DNA of 64,000 nt from Sulfopaludibacter sp035606355 (GTDB taxonomy: Bacteria > Acidobacteriota > Terriglobia > Bryobacterales > Bryobacteraceae). Location of the stretch: assembly GCA_035606355.1 (NCBI GenBank), contig DATNFO010000001.1, forward strand, positions 1 through 64,000, given 5' to 3'. How positions within the stretch are numbered: position 1 is the stretch's first letter; each line of letters starts with the position of its first letter. The notes beneath the pieces are model-generated. The model saw only the letters and a list, made by a program, of their open reading frames with translations. It made no database searches and was not told the origin of the DNA. Positions 17,896-26,873 of this stretch are shown here, one piece after another. A program made the position numbers and the translations under genes.

Positions 17896-19542
17896 CTATT
17901 TGTCCTCCGCGGCACGGCCCGCCTGCGGAAACAGTCCGCGCGGCCGGATCTGGATAAACAGAATCAGAGCCACAAGGACCACAATCTTGGCCAGCACCGC
18001 CCCGGCATACGGCTCCAGCAGTTTATTCGCGATCCCCATCCAGACTCCGCCGATCAGGCATCCCCAGAGGTTTCCGACGCCGCCAAATACCACGACCATG
18101 AACGAATCGATGATGTAAGACTGCCCCAGGTTCGGCCCCACGTTGGTCAACTGGCTTAGGGCCACTCCGGCCACGCCCGCGATGCCGGACCCCAGCCCGA
18201 ACGTCATCGCATCCACCCACTCCGTGCGGATGCCCATGGCTTTCGCCATCGCCCGGTTCTGCGACACCGCGCGGATGTCCAGCCCCAGGCGCGTCCGCTT
18301 CATAACCACCAGAATCGTGCCGAACACAATCGCCGTGAAGATCACCACGTACAGCCGGTTGTAGGTGATTTGCAGCGCGTCGTTCACTTGCAGCGAGCCG
18401 CTCATCCAGTCCGGCGTCACCACGGATCGGTTTAACGCGGTGAAGATCGAACGGACGCCCTGCTGCAAGATGAGGCTCACGCCGAAGGTCGCCAGAAGAG
18501 TTTCCAGCGGCCGGCCGTAGAGGTGTCTGATTACGGTGCGTTCGATCAGGACGCCGGTCACTCCCGCCACCAGAAATGCCGCGGGAATCGCCACCAGAAT
18601 CGACATTCCGGCGTGCCCCGGCATCAGCACCTGAACTCCGTAAGTGGTGTACGCACCCAGCATCATCAGTTCGCCGTGCGCCATGTTGATCACGCCCATC
18701 ACTCCGAACGTGATCGCCAGCCCGATTGCGATCAGCACCAGCACAGATCCCAGGCTAAGGCCGAAGAACAGCGTCTCCGCACCCGAGTAGACGTTCCGCC
18801 ACTCGTCGATTTTCGACACCGCTGCTGCTGCCGCGCGCCGCACCCGCGCATCGTTCTCCACATAGGTTCCGTCTGGCGATTTCTCCAGACGTCCCGCCAG
18901 GTGGTTGCGCACATCCTGGCTCAAGCTCTTCTTCAGCGTGTCGATCGCGTCCAGCCGGCCCTTCGCGTCCGACCCGTCGAGCGCCGCCAGCGCCAGACCC
19001 GTTTCAATCTCCTTTTTCACTCGCGAGTTCTTTTCCTGAGGAAGCCGTTGCCGCAGCAGCGCCACAGTTCGTTCGTCGAGCGACTTCAGCATCTCCGTCA
19101 CCGCGTCCAGGCGAACAGCGGGATCCGGACTCGTCAGCGCATACTGTGCCACCGTTTCCCGCAACTCGCGCCGCAATGCGTTGTTGGTTCCGATTTTGGT
19201 GAATCCGTCGGCAGGCGCAGAGCCGGCGCTCTTGAGGGACAGAGGATCGATGAGAATCAGAGGGTCTTGATCGGCCGCTTTCGCGATGAGGACTTTCTGA
19301 TCGCTGTTGCGATAGTAGAGGCGGTCCTCGAGCAATGCCGTGAGGACCGGGTGGATATTCGGATGGCCTGTTTGTCCCAGTTTCTTGACGATCTCAGCTT
19401 TGTCCGCGTACGAAGCTTCGCGCAGTTCGCCCAGGACCGCCAGAAAGCTCGAATCAGTCGTGGATTGTGCCCGGGCGGTAAACCCGAGCCAAAGGGCGAG
19501 CAGGACGACAAGGCCCGCTACGCCCCATGCCCGTTGTTTCAT
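17896..19542 (-). CDS. urtB: Urea ABC transporter permease UrtB
   Basis: 548 aa; the ATG at 19542 overlaps the urtA stop by one base (TAATG), preferred over an upstream in-frame codon. Signal-like helix, then a ~250-residue helical periplasmic extension (HEAT-like pairs such as DPAVRLDAVTEMLKSLDERTVALLRQRL), then the permease domain from about residue 270 (LSLGSVLVLIAIGLAITFGVMGVINMAHGELMMLGAY, GNLWGCLIGGVWMG). The long extension is normal for UrtB and separates it from LivH. Confidence 0.95.
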   Translation of the reverse strand: MKQRAWGVAGLVVLLALWLGFTARAQSTTDSSFLAVLGELREASYADKAEIVKKLGQTGHPNIHPVLTALLEDRLYYRNSDQKVLIAKAADQDPLILIDPLSLKSAGSAPADGFTKIGTNNALRRELRETVAQYALTSPDPAVRLDAVTEMLKSLDERTVALLRQRLPQEKNSRVKKEIETGLALAALDGSDAKGRLDAIDTLKKSLSQDVRNHLAGRLEKSPDGTYVENDARVRRAAAAAVSKIDEWRNVYSGAETLFFGLSLGSVLVLIAIGLAITFGVMGVINMAHGELMMLGAYTTYGVQVLMPGHAGMSILVAIPAAFLVAGVTGVLIERTVIRHLYGRPLETLLATFGVSLILQQGVRSIFTALNRSVVTPDWMSGSLQVNDALQITYNRLYVVIFTAIVFGTILVVMKRTRLGLDIRAVSQNRAMAKAMGIRTEWVDAMTFGLGSGIAGVAGVALSQLTNVGPNLGQSYIIDSFMVVVFGGVGNLWGCLIGGVWMGIANKLLEPYAGAVLAKIVVLVALILFIQIRPRGLFPQAGRAAEDK

Positions 19543-20828
19543 TATTTGTAGTTCTGCCCGGAGCACTTTTTGGTCGTTTTGTTGTAGTTTCCGCACTTCA
19601 GGGTCACCCAGTCGGCCTCGATATCCTTGCTGCCGGGGAGGTAGTCGCTCCACGCATCTCCCGGCACTTCACCCGCCGACTTCCATACCACGTTGAACTG
19701 CCCGTCAGCTTTCACTTCGCCGATGTACACCGGCTTGGTGATGTGGTGGTTCGGCAGCACCTTCGCCGTTCCGCCGGTGAGGTTCGGCGTCTCCAGACCC
19801 GGCAGCGCGGCGAGCACCTTCTCCACGTCCGTCGATTTCGCCTTCTCCACCGCCTTTACCCACAGGTTGAAACCGATGTAGTGTGCCTCCATCGGATCGT
19901 TCGTCGTGCGCTTCGGATTTTTGATGAACGTGTGCCACTGATTGATGAACGCCTTGTTTGCCGGAGTGTTGATGCTCTCGAAATAGTTCCACGCGGCCAG
20001 GTGGCCCACCAGCGGCCTGGTATCCACGCCGGAGAGTTCTTCCTCACCCACCGAGAACGCCACGACCGGAATGTCTTCAGCCGAGATCTTCTGGTTGCCG
20101 AGTTCTTTATAGAACGGCACGTTGGCATCGCCGTTGATCGTCGAGACGACTGCCGTCTTCTTGCCCGCCGAACCGAACTTCTTGATCGCCGCGACACGGG
20201 TCTGCCAGTCGGAGTTCCCGAAAGGAGTGTAGTTGATCGAGATGTCCTCGCTCTTGACGCCCTTCGCCTTCAGGTAGGCTTCCAAAATCTTGTTCGTCGT
20301 TCGCGGATACACGTAATCGGTGCCTTCCAGCACCCAGCGCTTTACGCCGACTTCCTTCATCAGGTAGTCAACGGCGGGAATCGCCTGCTGATTCGGCGCC
20401 GCGCCCGTGTAGATCACGTTCTTGGACGATTCTTCGCCCTCATACTGCACCGGGTAAAACAACAGACCGTTATCCTTCTCGAAGACCGGCAGCACGGACT
20501 TTCTCGATACGCTCGTCCAGCATCCGAACACCACCGCAACTTTGTCCTTCTCGAGCAGTTGCGCAGCCTTCTCGGCGAACAGAGGCCAGTTGGAAGCGGG
20601 GTCCACCACCACGGCCTGTAGTTTCTTGCCGAGCAGCCCGCCCTTCTTGTTCTGGGCGTCGATCATCATCAGGATGGTGTCTTTCAACGTTGTTTCGCTG
20701 ATGGCCATGGTGCCGGACAGCGAATGAAGGACTCCCACCTTGATCGTGTCCTGGGCCGATGCGAGGTGGGAAAACACCAAGCCGCTAAACGCCAGCGAAG
20801 CCGTTGCGAGCAGTAAATTGTGTTTCAT
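19542..20828 (-). CDS. urtA: Urea ABC transporter substrate-binding protein UrtA
   Basis: 428 aa. Signal peptide 1-25 (LLLATASLAFSGLVFSHLASAQ). Type I periplasmic-binding fold: IKVGVLHSLSGTMAISE, AVVFGCWTSVSRKSVLPVFE, GLLFYPVQYEGEESS, NVIYTGAAPNQQAIPAVDY; these are the diagnostic UrtA motifs. Near the end, HHITKPVYIGEVKADGQF. It lies 42 nt after the porin stop, so both are probably transcribed together. Confidence 0.96.
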   Translation of the reverse strand: MKHNLLLATASLAFSGLVFSHLASAQDTIKVGVLHSLSGTMAISETTLKDTILMMIDAQNKKGGLLGKKLQAVVVDPASNWPLFAEKAAQLLEKDKVAVVFGCWTSVSRKSVLPVFEKDNGLLFYPVQYEGEESSKNVIYTGAAPNQQAIPAVDYLMKEVGVKRWVLEGTDYVYPRTTNKILEAYLKAKGVKSEDISINYTPFGNSDWQTRVAAIKKFGSAGKKTAVVSTINGDANVPFYKELGNQKISAEDIPVVAFSVGEEELSGVDTRPLVGHLAAWNYFESINTPANKAFINQWHTFIKNPKRTTNDPMEAHYIGFNLWVKAVEKAKSTDVEKVLAALPGLETPNLTGGTAKVLPNHHITKPVYIGEVKADGQFNVVWKSAGEVPGDAWSDYLPGSKDIEADWVTLKCGNYNKTTKKCSGQNYK

Positions 20829-20870
20829 TCTTCTAAACTCCTCTCTCTTCTTAAGGTGGGAACTCTGCGT

Positions 20871-21944
20871 TTACATCTGGAACTGCAGGCCGATTCCCGC
20901 CTGCCAGAAGTTCTGTCTTTCCCGATTGAATCTGGTGTCTCTGTAGAAGCTCATGATGCGCGCGTTGAACTGTTTCATCACGTAATTGAAGTTCACTTCC
21001 GTGGTCTTCTGGTTATAGTTCGCATTCGGCCCGTGTGTGAACTCAGCCTTGGCGAATTTGCCCAGAATCTCGAACTTGCCGACGCCCACCACCTTCGGGA
21101 ACAGGTAACTGCCCAGAAGGTAGGCGCCCTGACTCTTTGCATATCGCGCGTCGTAGCCGCCCAGGCGGTTGTAGTTGGAGTATTCGCTTTCGATGGACAC
21201 CGTGCCCGCGCCCTTCAGCTTCCTTTCCATCAGGAAATCGGCCGTCGTGGCGGTGTGCCCCTCCTGCACCTGCGTGGCTCCCCCGATCGCAAGCAGGTTC
21301 TTGTCGCCGTAATACGTGCCGTTCAGGTAATAGCCGTCTTCCGGATCCCAGAAATCGACCTGCACGCGCGCGGCGCCCAGTACCGCAGGGTTCCCGGTTG
21401 CGGACCTCCCGTCGAATGCGCCGGCCGAAACTTTAATCTTCTTGGCGAACTGCCCCCAATACATCACGCCGTTGTCGCGGCCCTGGAAAACGAACGGATA
21501 ACCGTCCTGAATGCCATCCGTGTACACGCCCCACTGATGCGCGTAGAACGGACCGTATAGATTCGCACGATCGCTGGGCGGCAGGAAACGGCCAACCCAG
21601 AAGTTGAGCGCGGGCGCAATCTCGATCCGCGCCACCGCGTCCAATACGCCGACGTGGTTCGTAGCCCCGTCGTAATCCGTGTTGAACATGAACTTGACAT
21701 CCTTCATCACGGGCCCGTTGACGTAGAGCCGGATGTCGTCCAGCAGGAACTGGTTGGTGTAGTTTCCGCCTGCTGGTTTCGTTGTCTCGAATTCCGTCCG
21801 CAGGCCGGCGCCTACGGTGATCGGCCCTAGGCTGACTTGAGCCTGGGACGGCAGGGCCGGCCCAAGAAGTGCAGCCGAAAGTACAATGATCCTCGTACGT
21901 CGTTCGGCGGATACACGTCCGCCGCCGACACCTCGTCTGAGCAT
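20871..21944 (-). CDS. Outer-membrane porin associated with urea uptake
   Basis: 357 aa; ATG 21944 with AGAGGAAG upstream. After a basic N-terminus and signal peptide (RIIVLSAALLGPALPSQAQ) the protein is made of alternating strands (LRTEFETTKPAGGNY, VKFMFNTDYDG, IEIAPALNFWVGRFLPPSDRANLYGPFYAHQW) and ends with a phenylalanine/glutamine-type strand (GIGLQFQM), as OprO/OprP-like porins do. FLPPSDR and the long loop after it resemble phosphate-selective porin-like proteins linked to amide/urea uptake loci. Position directly before urtA supports urea entry through the outer membrane; this role is inference. Confidence 0.8.
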   Translation of the reverse strand: MLRRGVGGGRVSAERRTRIIVLSAALLGPALPSQAQVSLGPITVGAGLRTEFETTKPAGGNYTNQFLLDDIRLYVNGPVMKDVKFMFNTDYDGATNHVGVLDAVARIEIAPALNFWVGRFLPPSDRANLYGPFYAHQWGVYTDGIQDGYPFVFQGRDNGVMYWGQFAKKIKVSAGAFDGRSATGNPAVLGAARVQVDFWDPEDGYYLNGTYYGDKNLLAIGGATQVQEGHTATTADFLMERKLKGAGTVSIESEYSNYNRLGGYDARYAKSQGAYLLGSYLFPKVVGVGKFEILGKFAKAEFTHGPNANYNQKTTEVNFNYVMKQFNARIMSFYRDTRFNRERQNFWQAGIGLQFQM

Positions 21945-22094
21945 GTGCGTTTCTTCCTCTTTATGGGGTGCAAGAATTACGGAAGGGACCTGCTGTTGTC
22001 CCGACTACTCGTACTTGAACCAGTATGTGAGGCAGACTTTGCCGCGACATACCCGCGGTCACGGGGCGGGTTTCAAACCAATTACTGATTGAAA

Positions 22095-22123
22095 AGAATA
22101 CAGTGGCTTGAGGTGTAAGTCAA
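22095..22123 (-). promoter_or_regulatory. Sigma-70-type promoter for porin-urtABCDE
   Basis: On the minus strand TTGACT (22123-22118) and TATTCT (22100-22095) are 17 bases apart, close to consensus. The predicted start lies about 145 bp upstream of the porin ATG, giving a long leader. It separates the transporter block from the urease block (238 bp between ureG stop and porin start). Confidence 0.6.
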
Positions 22124-22184
22124 CGAATCAGGCGATAGCTAATTCTGATGCGTGCCCAAAAGGAATTCTATGTTAACTCGGGGC

Positions 22185-22859
22185 TTAGTCAACCTCGTGA
22201 TGGTGGTGGTGCGGCCCAACGTGCGGCTCGTGATGGGGTACACCTGACGCGGTGGGACCATTCGCACGCTGCGCTTCCAGCCACCTGAGAACCTCGTCCA
22301 GGCCAGTCTCGTCCTTGAGGTTCGTGAACACGAACGGACGATCCCCACGCATGCGCCGGGCATCGCGATCCATCACCTCCAGCGACGCGCCCACGTGCGG
22401 AGCCAGATCGATCTTGTTGATCACCAGCAGACCACTGCGCTTGATGCCGGGACCGCCCTTGCGCGGGATCTTGTCCCCGCCCGCCACGTCGATCACGTAA
22501 ATGAACGCGTCCACCAGTTCCGGACTGAAAGCTGCCGCCAGATTGTCTCCGCCGCTCTCCACGAACACCAGTTCCAGGCCGGGGTGCCGCCCTTCCAACT
22601 CGGCAATCGCCTCCAGATTCATCGACGCATCTTCGCGAATCGCCGCGTGCGGGCAGCCTCCCGTTTCCACGCCCACCACGCGCTCCGGCGGCAGCGTCCC
22701 CTGACGAACGAGGAACTCCGCATCCTCTTTCGTGTAGATGTCGTTCGTCACCACTCCCAGATTGAGTCCCGGCCACAGCCGTTTGCTCAATCGGTCCACC
22801 AGCGCCGTTTTCCCGGAACCCACCGGCCCCGCGATCCCCACCCGGAATGCCCTCGTCAT
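22185..22859 (-). CDS. ureG: Urease accessory GTPase UreG with histidine-rich C-terminal tail
   Basis: 224 aa. P-loop GPVGSGKT at residues 11-18, then VTNDIYTKEDAEFL, GVETGGCPHAAIREDAS (the conserved Cys-Pro-His metal motif), ESGGDNL and NKIDLAPHVG (G4 motif). UreG hydrolyses GTP to drive nickel delivery into urease with UreD and UreF. The C-terminus is GVPHHEPHVGPHHHHHEVD: eight His in the last 19 residues. Many UreGs have an N-terminal His-rich stretch; a C-terminal one is unusual. No ureE lies in the cluster, so the tail may store or deliver nickel. It starts 22 nt after the ureC stop. Confidence 0.96.
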   Translation of the reverse strand: MTRAFRVGIAGPVGSGKTALVDRLSKRLWPGLNLGVVTNDIYTKEDAEFLVRQGTLPPERVVGVETGGCPHAAIREDASMNLEAIAELEGRHPGLELVFVESGGDNLAAAFSPELVDAFIYVIDVAGGDKIPRKGGPGIKRSGLLVINKIDLAPHVGASLEVMDRDARRMRGDRPFVFTNLKDETGLDEVLRWLEAQRANGPTASGVPHHEPHVGPHHHHHEVD

Positions 22860-22881
22860 CGCTCGCTCTCCTCCTCCGTTC

Positions 22882-24594
22882 TCAAAACAGGAAATACCGC
22901 TGAGCCATCGGCAGCACCTTCGCAGCTTCGCACGTCAGCAGTTCCCCGTCTGCTCTCACTTCGTAAGTTTCCGGATCCACTTCGATCTTCGGGGTTCCCG
23001 AATTGTGAACCATATCCCGCTTGCCGACGCTTCGGCAGTTTTTCACCGCCGCCGCCTTCTTCCGGAAGTTCTTCCCGATGCCCGCTTCCAACGCCACGCG
23101 CGACACAAACGTGAGCGCTGTGGACGCAGTCGCGCCTCCGAACGATCCGAACATTGGCCGGTACATCACCGGCTGTGCCGTCGGAATCGAAGCGTTCGCG
23201 TCACCCATCACGCTCCACGCGATCAGCCCGCCTTTTACCACGATCTCCGGCTTCACGCCGAACATCGAAGGCTTCCACAGCACCAGGTCCGCCAGTTTGC
23301 CGGGCTCGATCGATCCCACCTCGTGCGCGATTCCGTGCGTCAACGCCGGGTTGATCGTGTATTTGGCGACGTACCGCCGCACGCGGAAGTTGTCGTTGCG
23401 CGCCGAATCTTCCGGCAACGCGCCGCGCTGCACCTTCATCTTGTGCGCCGTCTGCCACGTGCGCGTGACCACTTCGCCGATTCTCCCCATCGCCTGCGAA
23501 TCGCTGGAGATCATGCTGAATACGCCCAGATCGTGCAGGATGTCCTCAGCCGCAATCGTCTCCGGGCGGATCCGGCTCTCTGCGAAAGCGATGTCCTCCG
23601 GCACCTGCGGATTGAGGTGGTGACACACCATCAGCATGTCCAAATGCTCGGCGATCGTGTTCACCGTATACGGCCGCGTCGGGTTTGTGGACGATGGCAG
23701 CACATGCGCCAGCGCGGCGATCCGGATAATGTCCGGGGCATGACCGCCGCCCGCGCCTTCCGTGTGATACGTGTGGATCACGCGGCCGGCGATCGCCGCG
23801 ATGGTATCCTCCACGAAGCCCGCTTCGTTCATCGTGTCTGTGTGGATCGCCACCTGCACATCCATCAAATCCGCCGCACGCAGGCAGGCGTCGATCGCCG
23901 CGGGAGTGGTGCCCCAATCTTCGTGCAATTTGAGCCCGCAGGCCCCGGCGCGGATCTGCTCCACCAGCGGCTCGGTATCGCTGGCGTTGCCCTTTCCCAG
24001 AAAGCCGAAGTTCATCGGCCACGCATCGGCGGCCTCCAACATGCGCGCGAGATGCCATGCTCCCGGAGTGCACGTGGTCGCATTCGTCCCGGTTGCAGGA
24101 CCCGTGCCGCCCCCGATCATCGTCGTGATGCCATTGCAAAGCGCCGCATACACCTGCTGCGGAGAAATGAAATGGATGTGGCTGTCGAGCGCCCCCGCGG
24201 TGACAATCAGATTCTCACCGGCGATCACTTCCGTCGATGCGCCCACCACCAGTTGCGGATCGACGCCCTTCATCGTGTCGGGATTCCCCACCTTGCCTAC
24301 CTTGACGATGCGGCCGTCGCGGATCCCGATATCCCCCTTAACGATGCCCCAGTGGTCGATGATGAGAGCGTTCGTAATCACCAGGTCCAGCGCGCCCTCG
24401 GCGCGAGTGGCCCGGGAACTCTGACCCATGCCGTCCCGAATCACTTTCCCGCCGCCGAACGTGATCTCGTCGCCGTAGCTGGCGTAGTCTCTCTCCACCT
24501 CGATGATCAGCTCGCTGTCGGCAAGCCGCACGCGATCGCCCGTCGTAGGCCCGTACAGGTCGGCATACGTTTTTCTCGGTATCGAGAGGCTCAT
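22882..24594 (-). CDS. ureC: Urease alpha subunit UreC
   Basis: 570 aa, the usual length. ATG 24594 overlaps the ureB stop. Nickel-site residues are all seen: HIHFISPQ (first two His), GLKLHEDWG with the carbamylated Lys at about residue 222, AIHTDTMNE, HTYHTEGAGGGHAPD, active-site CHHLN flap region, and SSDSQAMG with the conserved Asp. It hydrolyses urea to ammonia and carbamate in the cytoplasm. Confidence 0.98.
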   Translation of the reverse strand: MSLSIPRKTYADLYGPTTGDRVRLADSELIIEVERDYASYGDEITFGGGKVIRDGMGQSSRATRAEGALDLVITNALIIDHWGIVKGDIGIRDGRIVKVGKVGNPDTMKGVDPQLVVGASTEVIAGENLIVTAGALDSHIHFISPQQVYAALCNGITTMIGGGTGPATGTNATTCTPGAWHLARMLEAADAWPMNFGFLGKGNASDTEPLVEQIRAGACGLKLHEDWGTTPAAIDACLRAADLMDVQVAIHTDTMNEAGFVEDTIAAIAGRVIHTYHTEGAGGGHAPDIIRIAALAHVLPSSTNPTRPYTVNTIAEHLDMLMVCHHLNPQVPEDIAFAESRIRPETIAAEDILHDLGVFSMISSDSQAMGRIGEVVTRTWQTAHKMKVQRGALPEDSARNDNFRVRRYVAKYTINPALTHGIAHEVGSIEPGKLADLVLWKPSMFGVKPEIVVKGGLIAWSVMGDANASIPTAQPVMYRPMFGSFGGATASTALTFVSRVALEAGIGKNFRKKAAAVKNCRSVGKRDMVHNSGTPKIEVDPETYEVRADGELLTCEAAKVLPMAQRYFLF

Positions 24595-24890
24595 TTGCTC
24601 CCCTTGCCCTTGTGCCCCAGCACCATCTTCTCTCCCGCGAATTCCACCAGCGCGACCTCCTTCTCCTCGCCCGGCTCGAACCGCACCGAGGTGCCGGCCG
24701 GAATATTCAGATGCATGCCGCGCGCTGTTTCGCGCTCGAAATCCAGCGCGTAGTTGACTTCGAAAAAGTGGTAGTGGCTGCCTACTTGAACCGGCCGGTC
24801 GCCCCGATGGCGCACCACCACGGTGGCCACTTTTCGACCCAAATTCGCTTCGATCGGTTCACTCTCCAGGAAATACTCGCCAGGTTTCAT
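24591..24890 (-). CDS. ureB: Urease beta subunit UreB
   Basis: 99 aa, normal for a separate beta subunit. MKPGEYFLESEPIEANLG start, VVRHRGDRPVQVGSHYHFFEVN, LNIPAGTSVRFEPGEEKEVALVEFAG are the family signature. Ten bases after ureA; stop overlaps ureC start. Structural subunit of the (alpha-beta-gamma)3 enzyme. Confidence 0.97.
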   Translation of the reverse strand: MKPGEYFLESEPIEANLGRKVATVVVRHRGDRPVQVGSHYHFFEVNYALDFERETARGMHLNIPAGTSVRFEPGEEKEVALVEFAGEKMVLGHKGKGSK

Positions 24891-24900
24891 CGCGCTTCCC

Positions 24901-25203
24901 TCACTGTATGGGATCGTGTACGGTCACTAGTTTCGTCCCGTCCGGAAAGGTGGCCTCTACCTGCACTTCGTGAATCATGCCGGCGACTCCGTCCATCACA
25001 TCACCGGCGGTCAGCACGCCCGCTCCCAGGGTCATGATCTCCGTAACCGACTTCCCATCGCGCGCCCACTCCAGGATCTCGGCCGTGAGAATCGCCATCG
25101 CTTCCGGATAGTTCAGTCTCAACCCTCTGGCGCGCCGCTTCCGTGCCAGTTCTGCGGCCACAAAGATCATGAGCCGCTCCTGCTCCTGAAAATTCAGGTG
25201 CAT
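24901..25203 (-). CDS. ureA: Urease gamma subunit UreA
   Basis: 100 aa. MHLNFQEQERLMIFVAAELARKRRARGLRLNYPEA-type start, ALLTAEILE-like AILTAEILEWARDGKS, and VQVEATFPDGTKLVTVHDPI at the end: all conserved UreA blocks. GGAGGAGGG lies a few bases before the ATG. Starts nine bases after ureD. Confidence 0.97.
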   Translation of the reverse strand: MHLNFQEQERLMIFVAAELARKRRARGLRLNYPEAMAILTAEILEWARDGKSVTEIMTLGAGVLTAGDVMDGVAGMIHEVQVEATFPDGTKLVTVHDPIQ

Positions 25204-25212
25204 CCCTCCTCC

Positions 25213-26085
25213 TCAATAGGTCTTTCTCGGCGGCACTGCATCCGTTCCCGTAACGGACCGCCGGGCCATTCTCCAGAATTCGATCAGCGGATTGTAGACG
25301 AAACGGCCGCTGGTACACAAGCCTCGCACAACGATACCGTCGGAAGCCAGTGCGCTGGCGCCCCACACCGCTTCCCCCTGCCGCGTACGGTGCGACGCCA
25401 GGTCACTCAACTTCGTCTCCAGCTCCCTCCATAGAGCCGCGGGACGTCCAGCCCGAATCGCGTACAGAGTGGCGAGATACGAGTACGGGCCCATGCGCGC
25501 CAAAGCCCCGGGATTCCTTGCCGCCGGATCCAGAACGAAATCGTCTCGCACCACGGGCCGCTCTTCCGCGTAAATCGCGGAATGGATTGCCAGCCGGTCG
25601 AAGGCAAACCGCTCTCCCGCCGCCAGCCTGCCCGCCGCGATCACCTCCCACCAGAACAACGCCGCTCCGTCGCTGAGCCGGATGGTCGTCCTTTGCGCGT
25701 GTCGCGAGGTTGCGTACGGAATCGCCGCATCGGGAAGGTACTCCAGGACCCCGCCTTCCGCCACGCAGATGTTCGTCGCTTGTTCCGAATCGGCCGATCC
25801 TGGCCGGTGGCGGTAGAGGCGAGTCGCACCCGTGGTCGTGATCTGCGCCGACGCGCCCGCCTCCACCCCGATATCGAGCCTCAGCCGGTCACCCGCCAGC
25901 ACGCCGCCCGAGACGTTGTTCAGGTGCACCAGCGCGCTGCCCTCCGGACCCCGGAACGCCCTCACTACCTTCCACGGGGCGTCCTGGCGCTCCACCCGAA
26001 AACGCTCGCGCGAGAAGCGCAGCTTTAGCTGATGAACAGGCGCGTCTCCAGTAACGGATGCCTCATGGACGCCAGTTCCAGGCAA
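25213..26085 (-). CDS. ureD: Urease accessory protein UreD (UreH)
   Basis: About 290 aa from a TTG at 26085; the start is uncertain because no ATG or GTG lies near the expected place, and the frame is open further up to an ATG at 26205. Conserved blocks: LKLRFSRERFRVERQDAPWKV, VHLNNVSGGVLAGDRL, ASAQITTTGATRLYRH, LEYLPDAAIPYATSRHAQRT and FVYNPLIEFWRMAR. UreD is the scaffold on which UreF and UreG assemble on apourease. Its beginning overlaps the end of ureF by about 60 bp, suggesting translational coupling. Confidence 0.92.
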   Translation of the reverse strand: MPGTGVHEASVTGDAPVHQLKLRFSRERFRVERQDAPWKVVRAFRGPEGSALVHLNNVSGGVLAGDRLRLDIGVEAGASAQITTTGATRLYRHRPGSADSEQATNICVAEGGVLEYLPDAAIPYATSRHAQRTTIRLSDGAALFWWEVIAAGRLAAGERFAFDRLAIHSAIYAEERPVVRDDFVLDPAARNPGALARMGPYSYLATLYAIRAGRPAALWRELETKLSDLASHRTRQGEAVWGASALASDGIVVRGLCTSGRFVYNPLIEFWRMARRSVTGTDAVPPRKTY

Positions 26086-26687
26086 GGACTGAAGCAAGCC
26101 ATCTCCTCCGAACAGGATGCACTGCAAGTTTCGAGAATTGCCGGTTTGATGTTCCAGAGTATCGTGTTTGCCGAAGACTGGCCAAGAGGCATCAGACGCT
26201 GGCAAGCGGAAATAAGCCCCACGATCGACTGGTTCAGGTATGCGAGCACCACCGAATCGAGAGGTATAGCGAGCGCGGCTCCTGCCGTACCGAATGCGAC
26301 ACAGTAATGCAGGTCGCTTTCGAGTAGCGGCTGCTGCAGAATTCCATTGACTAGCTCGGCGAAGCGGCGTCCGAGCTTCACGCTCGCCTCGCGGGATTCG
26401 CGAGCCGGCTTTCGCGCGCTCAACTCCTCACTCAGCGTCCGCGGATCTCGCCCCTTCCAAGCCAATCCCACATACACTGCCTCCAGCCTGGCCGATTCCT
26501 GCAGGTGCACCCGCAGAAACTCTTCGAGCGTTTGCGGCGCCAGCAGCGCCTCCTCGGCAAGGGTTTCGAGGCCAAAGGAATGTGCTGCTCCCCCAATCGC
26601 AAGCGCCGAATCGGCAAGGTGAAGGAGCCGCAACAGGGCAATTGAGTCCATCGACATCGCGTTACCGTGGTCGCATTGTGCCAGCAT
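26025..26687 (-). CDS. ureF: Urease accessory protein UreF
   Basis: 220 aa from ATG 26687 (AAGGCGAG 5 nt upstream; a later ATG at 26657 is possible). LLRLLHLADSALAIGGAAHSFGLETL, LYCVAFG-like HYCVAFGTAGAA, YLNQSIVGLISACQRLMPLGQS, and the C-terminal MRHPLLETRLFIS are UreF signatures. UreF gates GTP hydrolysis by UreG during nickel insertion. It is the first gene of the urease block, an unusual order (F-D-A-B-C-G), and faces a divergent glycosidase. Confidence 0.94.
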   Translation of the reverse strand: MLAQCDHGNAMSMDSIALLRLLHLADSALAIGGAAHSFGLETLAEEALLAPQTLEEFLRVHLQESARLEAVYVGLAWKGRDPRTLSEELSARKPARESREASVKLGRRFAELVNGILQQPLLESDLHYCVAFGTAGAALAIPLDSVVLAYLNQSIVGLISACQRLMPLGQSSANTILWNIKPAILETCSASCSEEMACFSPCLELASMRHPLLETRLFIS

Positions 26688-26873
26688 GAGAACTCGCCTT
26701 CAGGGATGAACTTCGCGGTGAAATTCTTATCGTACTCTACACTCAGCCTCCGCGCCAGGCTCTTCCAGGCGCTGAACGGACCCGCCTGGTAGCGTGTGGG
26801 AGCGCGGAACCGCCGGCGCAAAAGCGCGGCAAAGTGATCTTCGAAACTCAAAAGTTCTATAGTTAATTCCAGC

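Noticed and set aside
16803..17915. Upstream extension of the urtD frame within urtC
   Set aside because: Lies wholly in the better-supported urtC; the ATGA overlap start gives normal UrtD length.
22738..24753. Plus-strand open frame of 671 codons over ureG-ureC-ureB
   Set aside because: Shadow of the urease genes; composition dominated by Arg, His and Pro.
26700..26873. Minus-strand frame upstream of ureF (ELTIELLSFEDHF...)
   Set aside because: Protein-like but runs through the ureF start in another frame, has no known domain and is not UreE.
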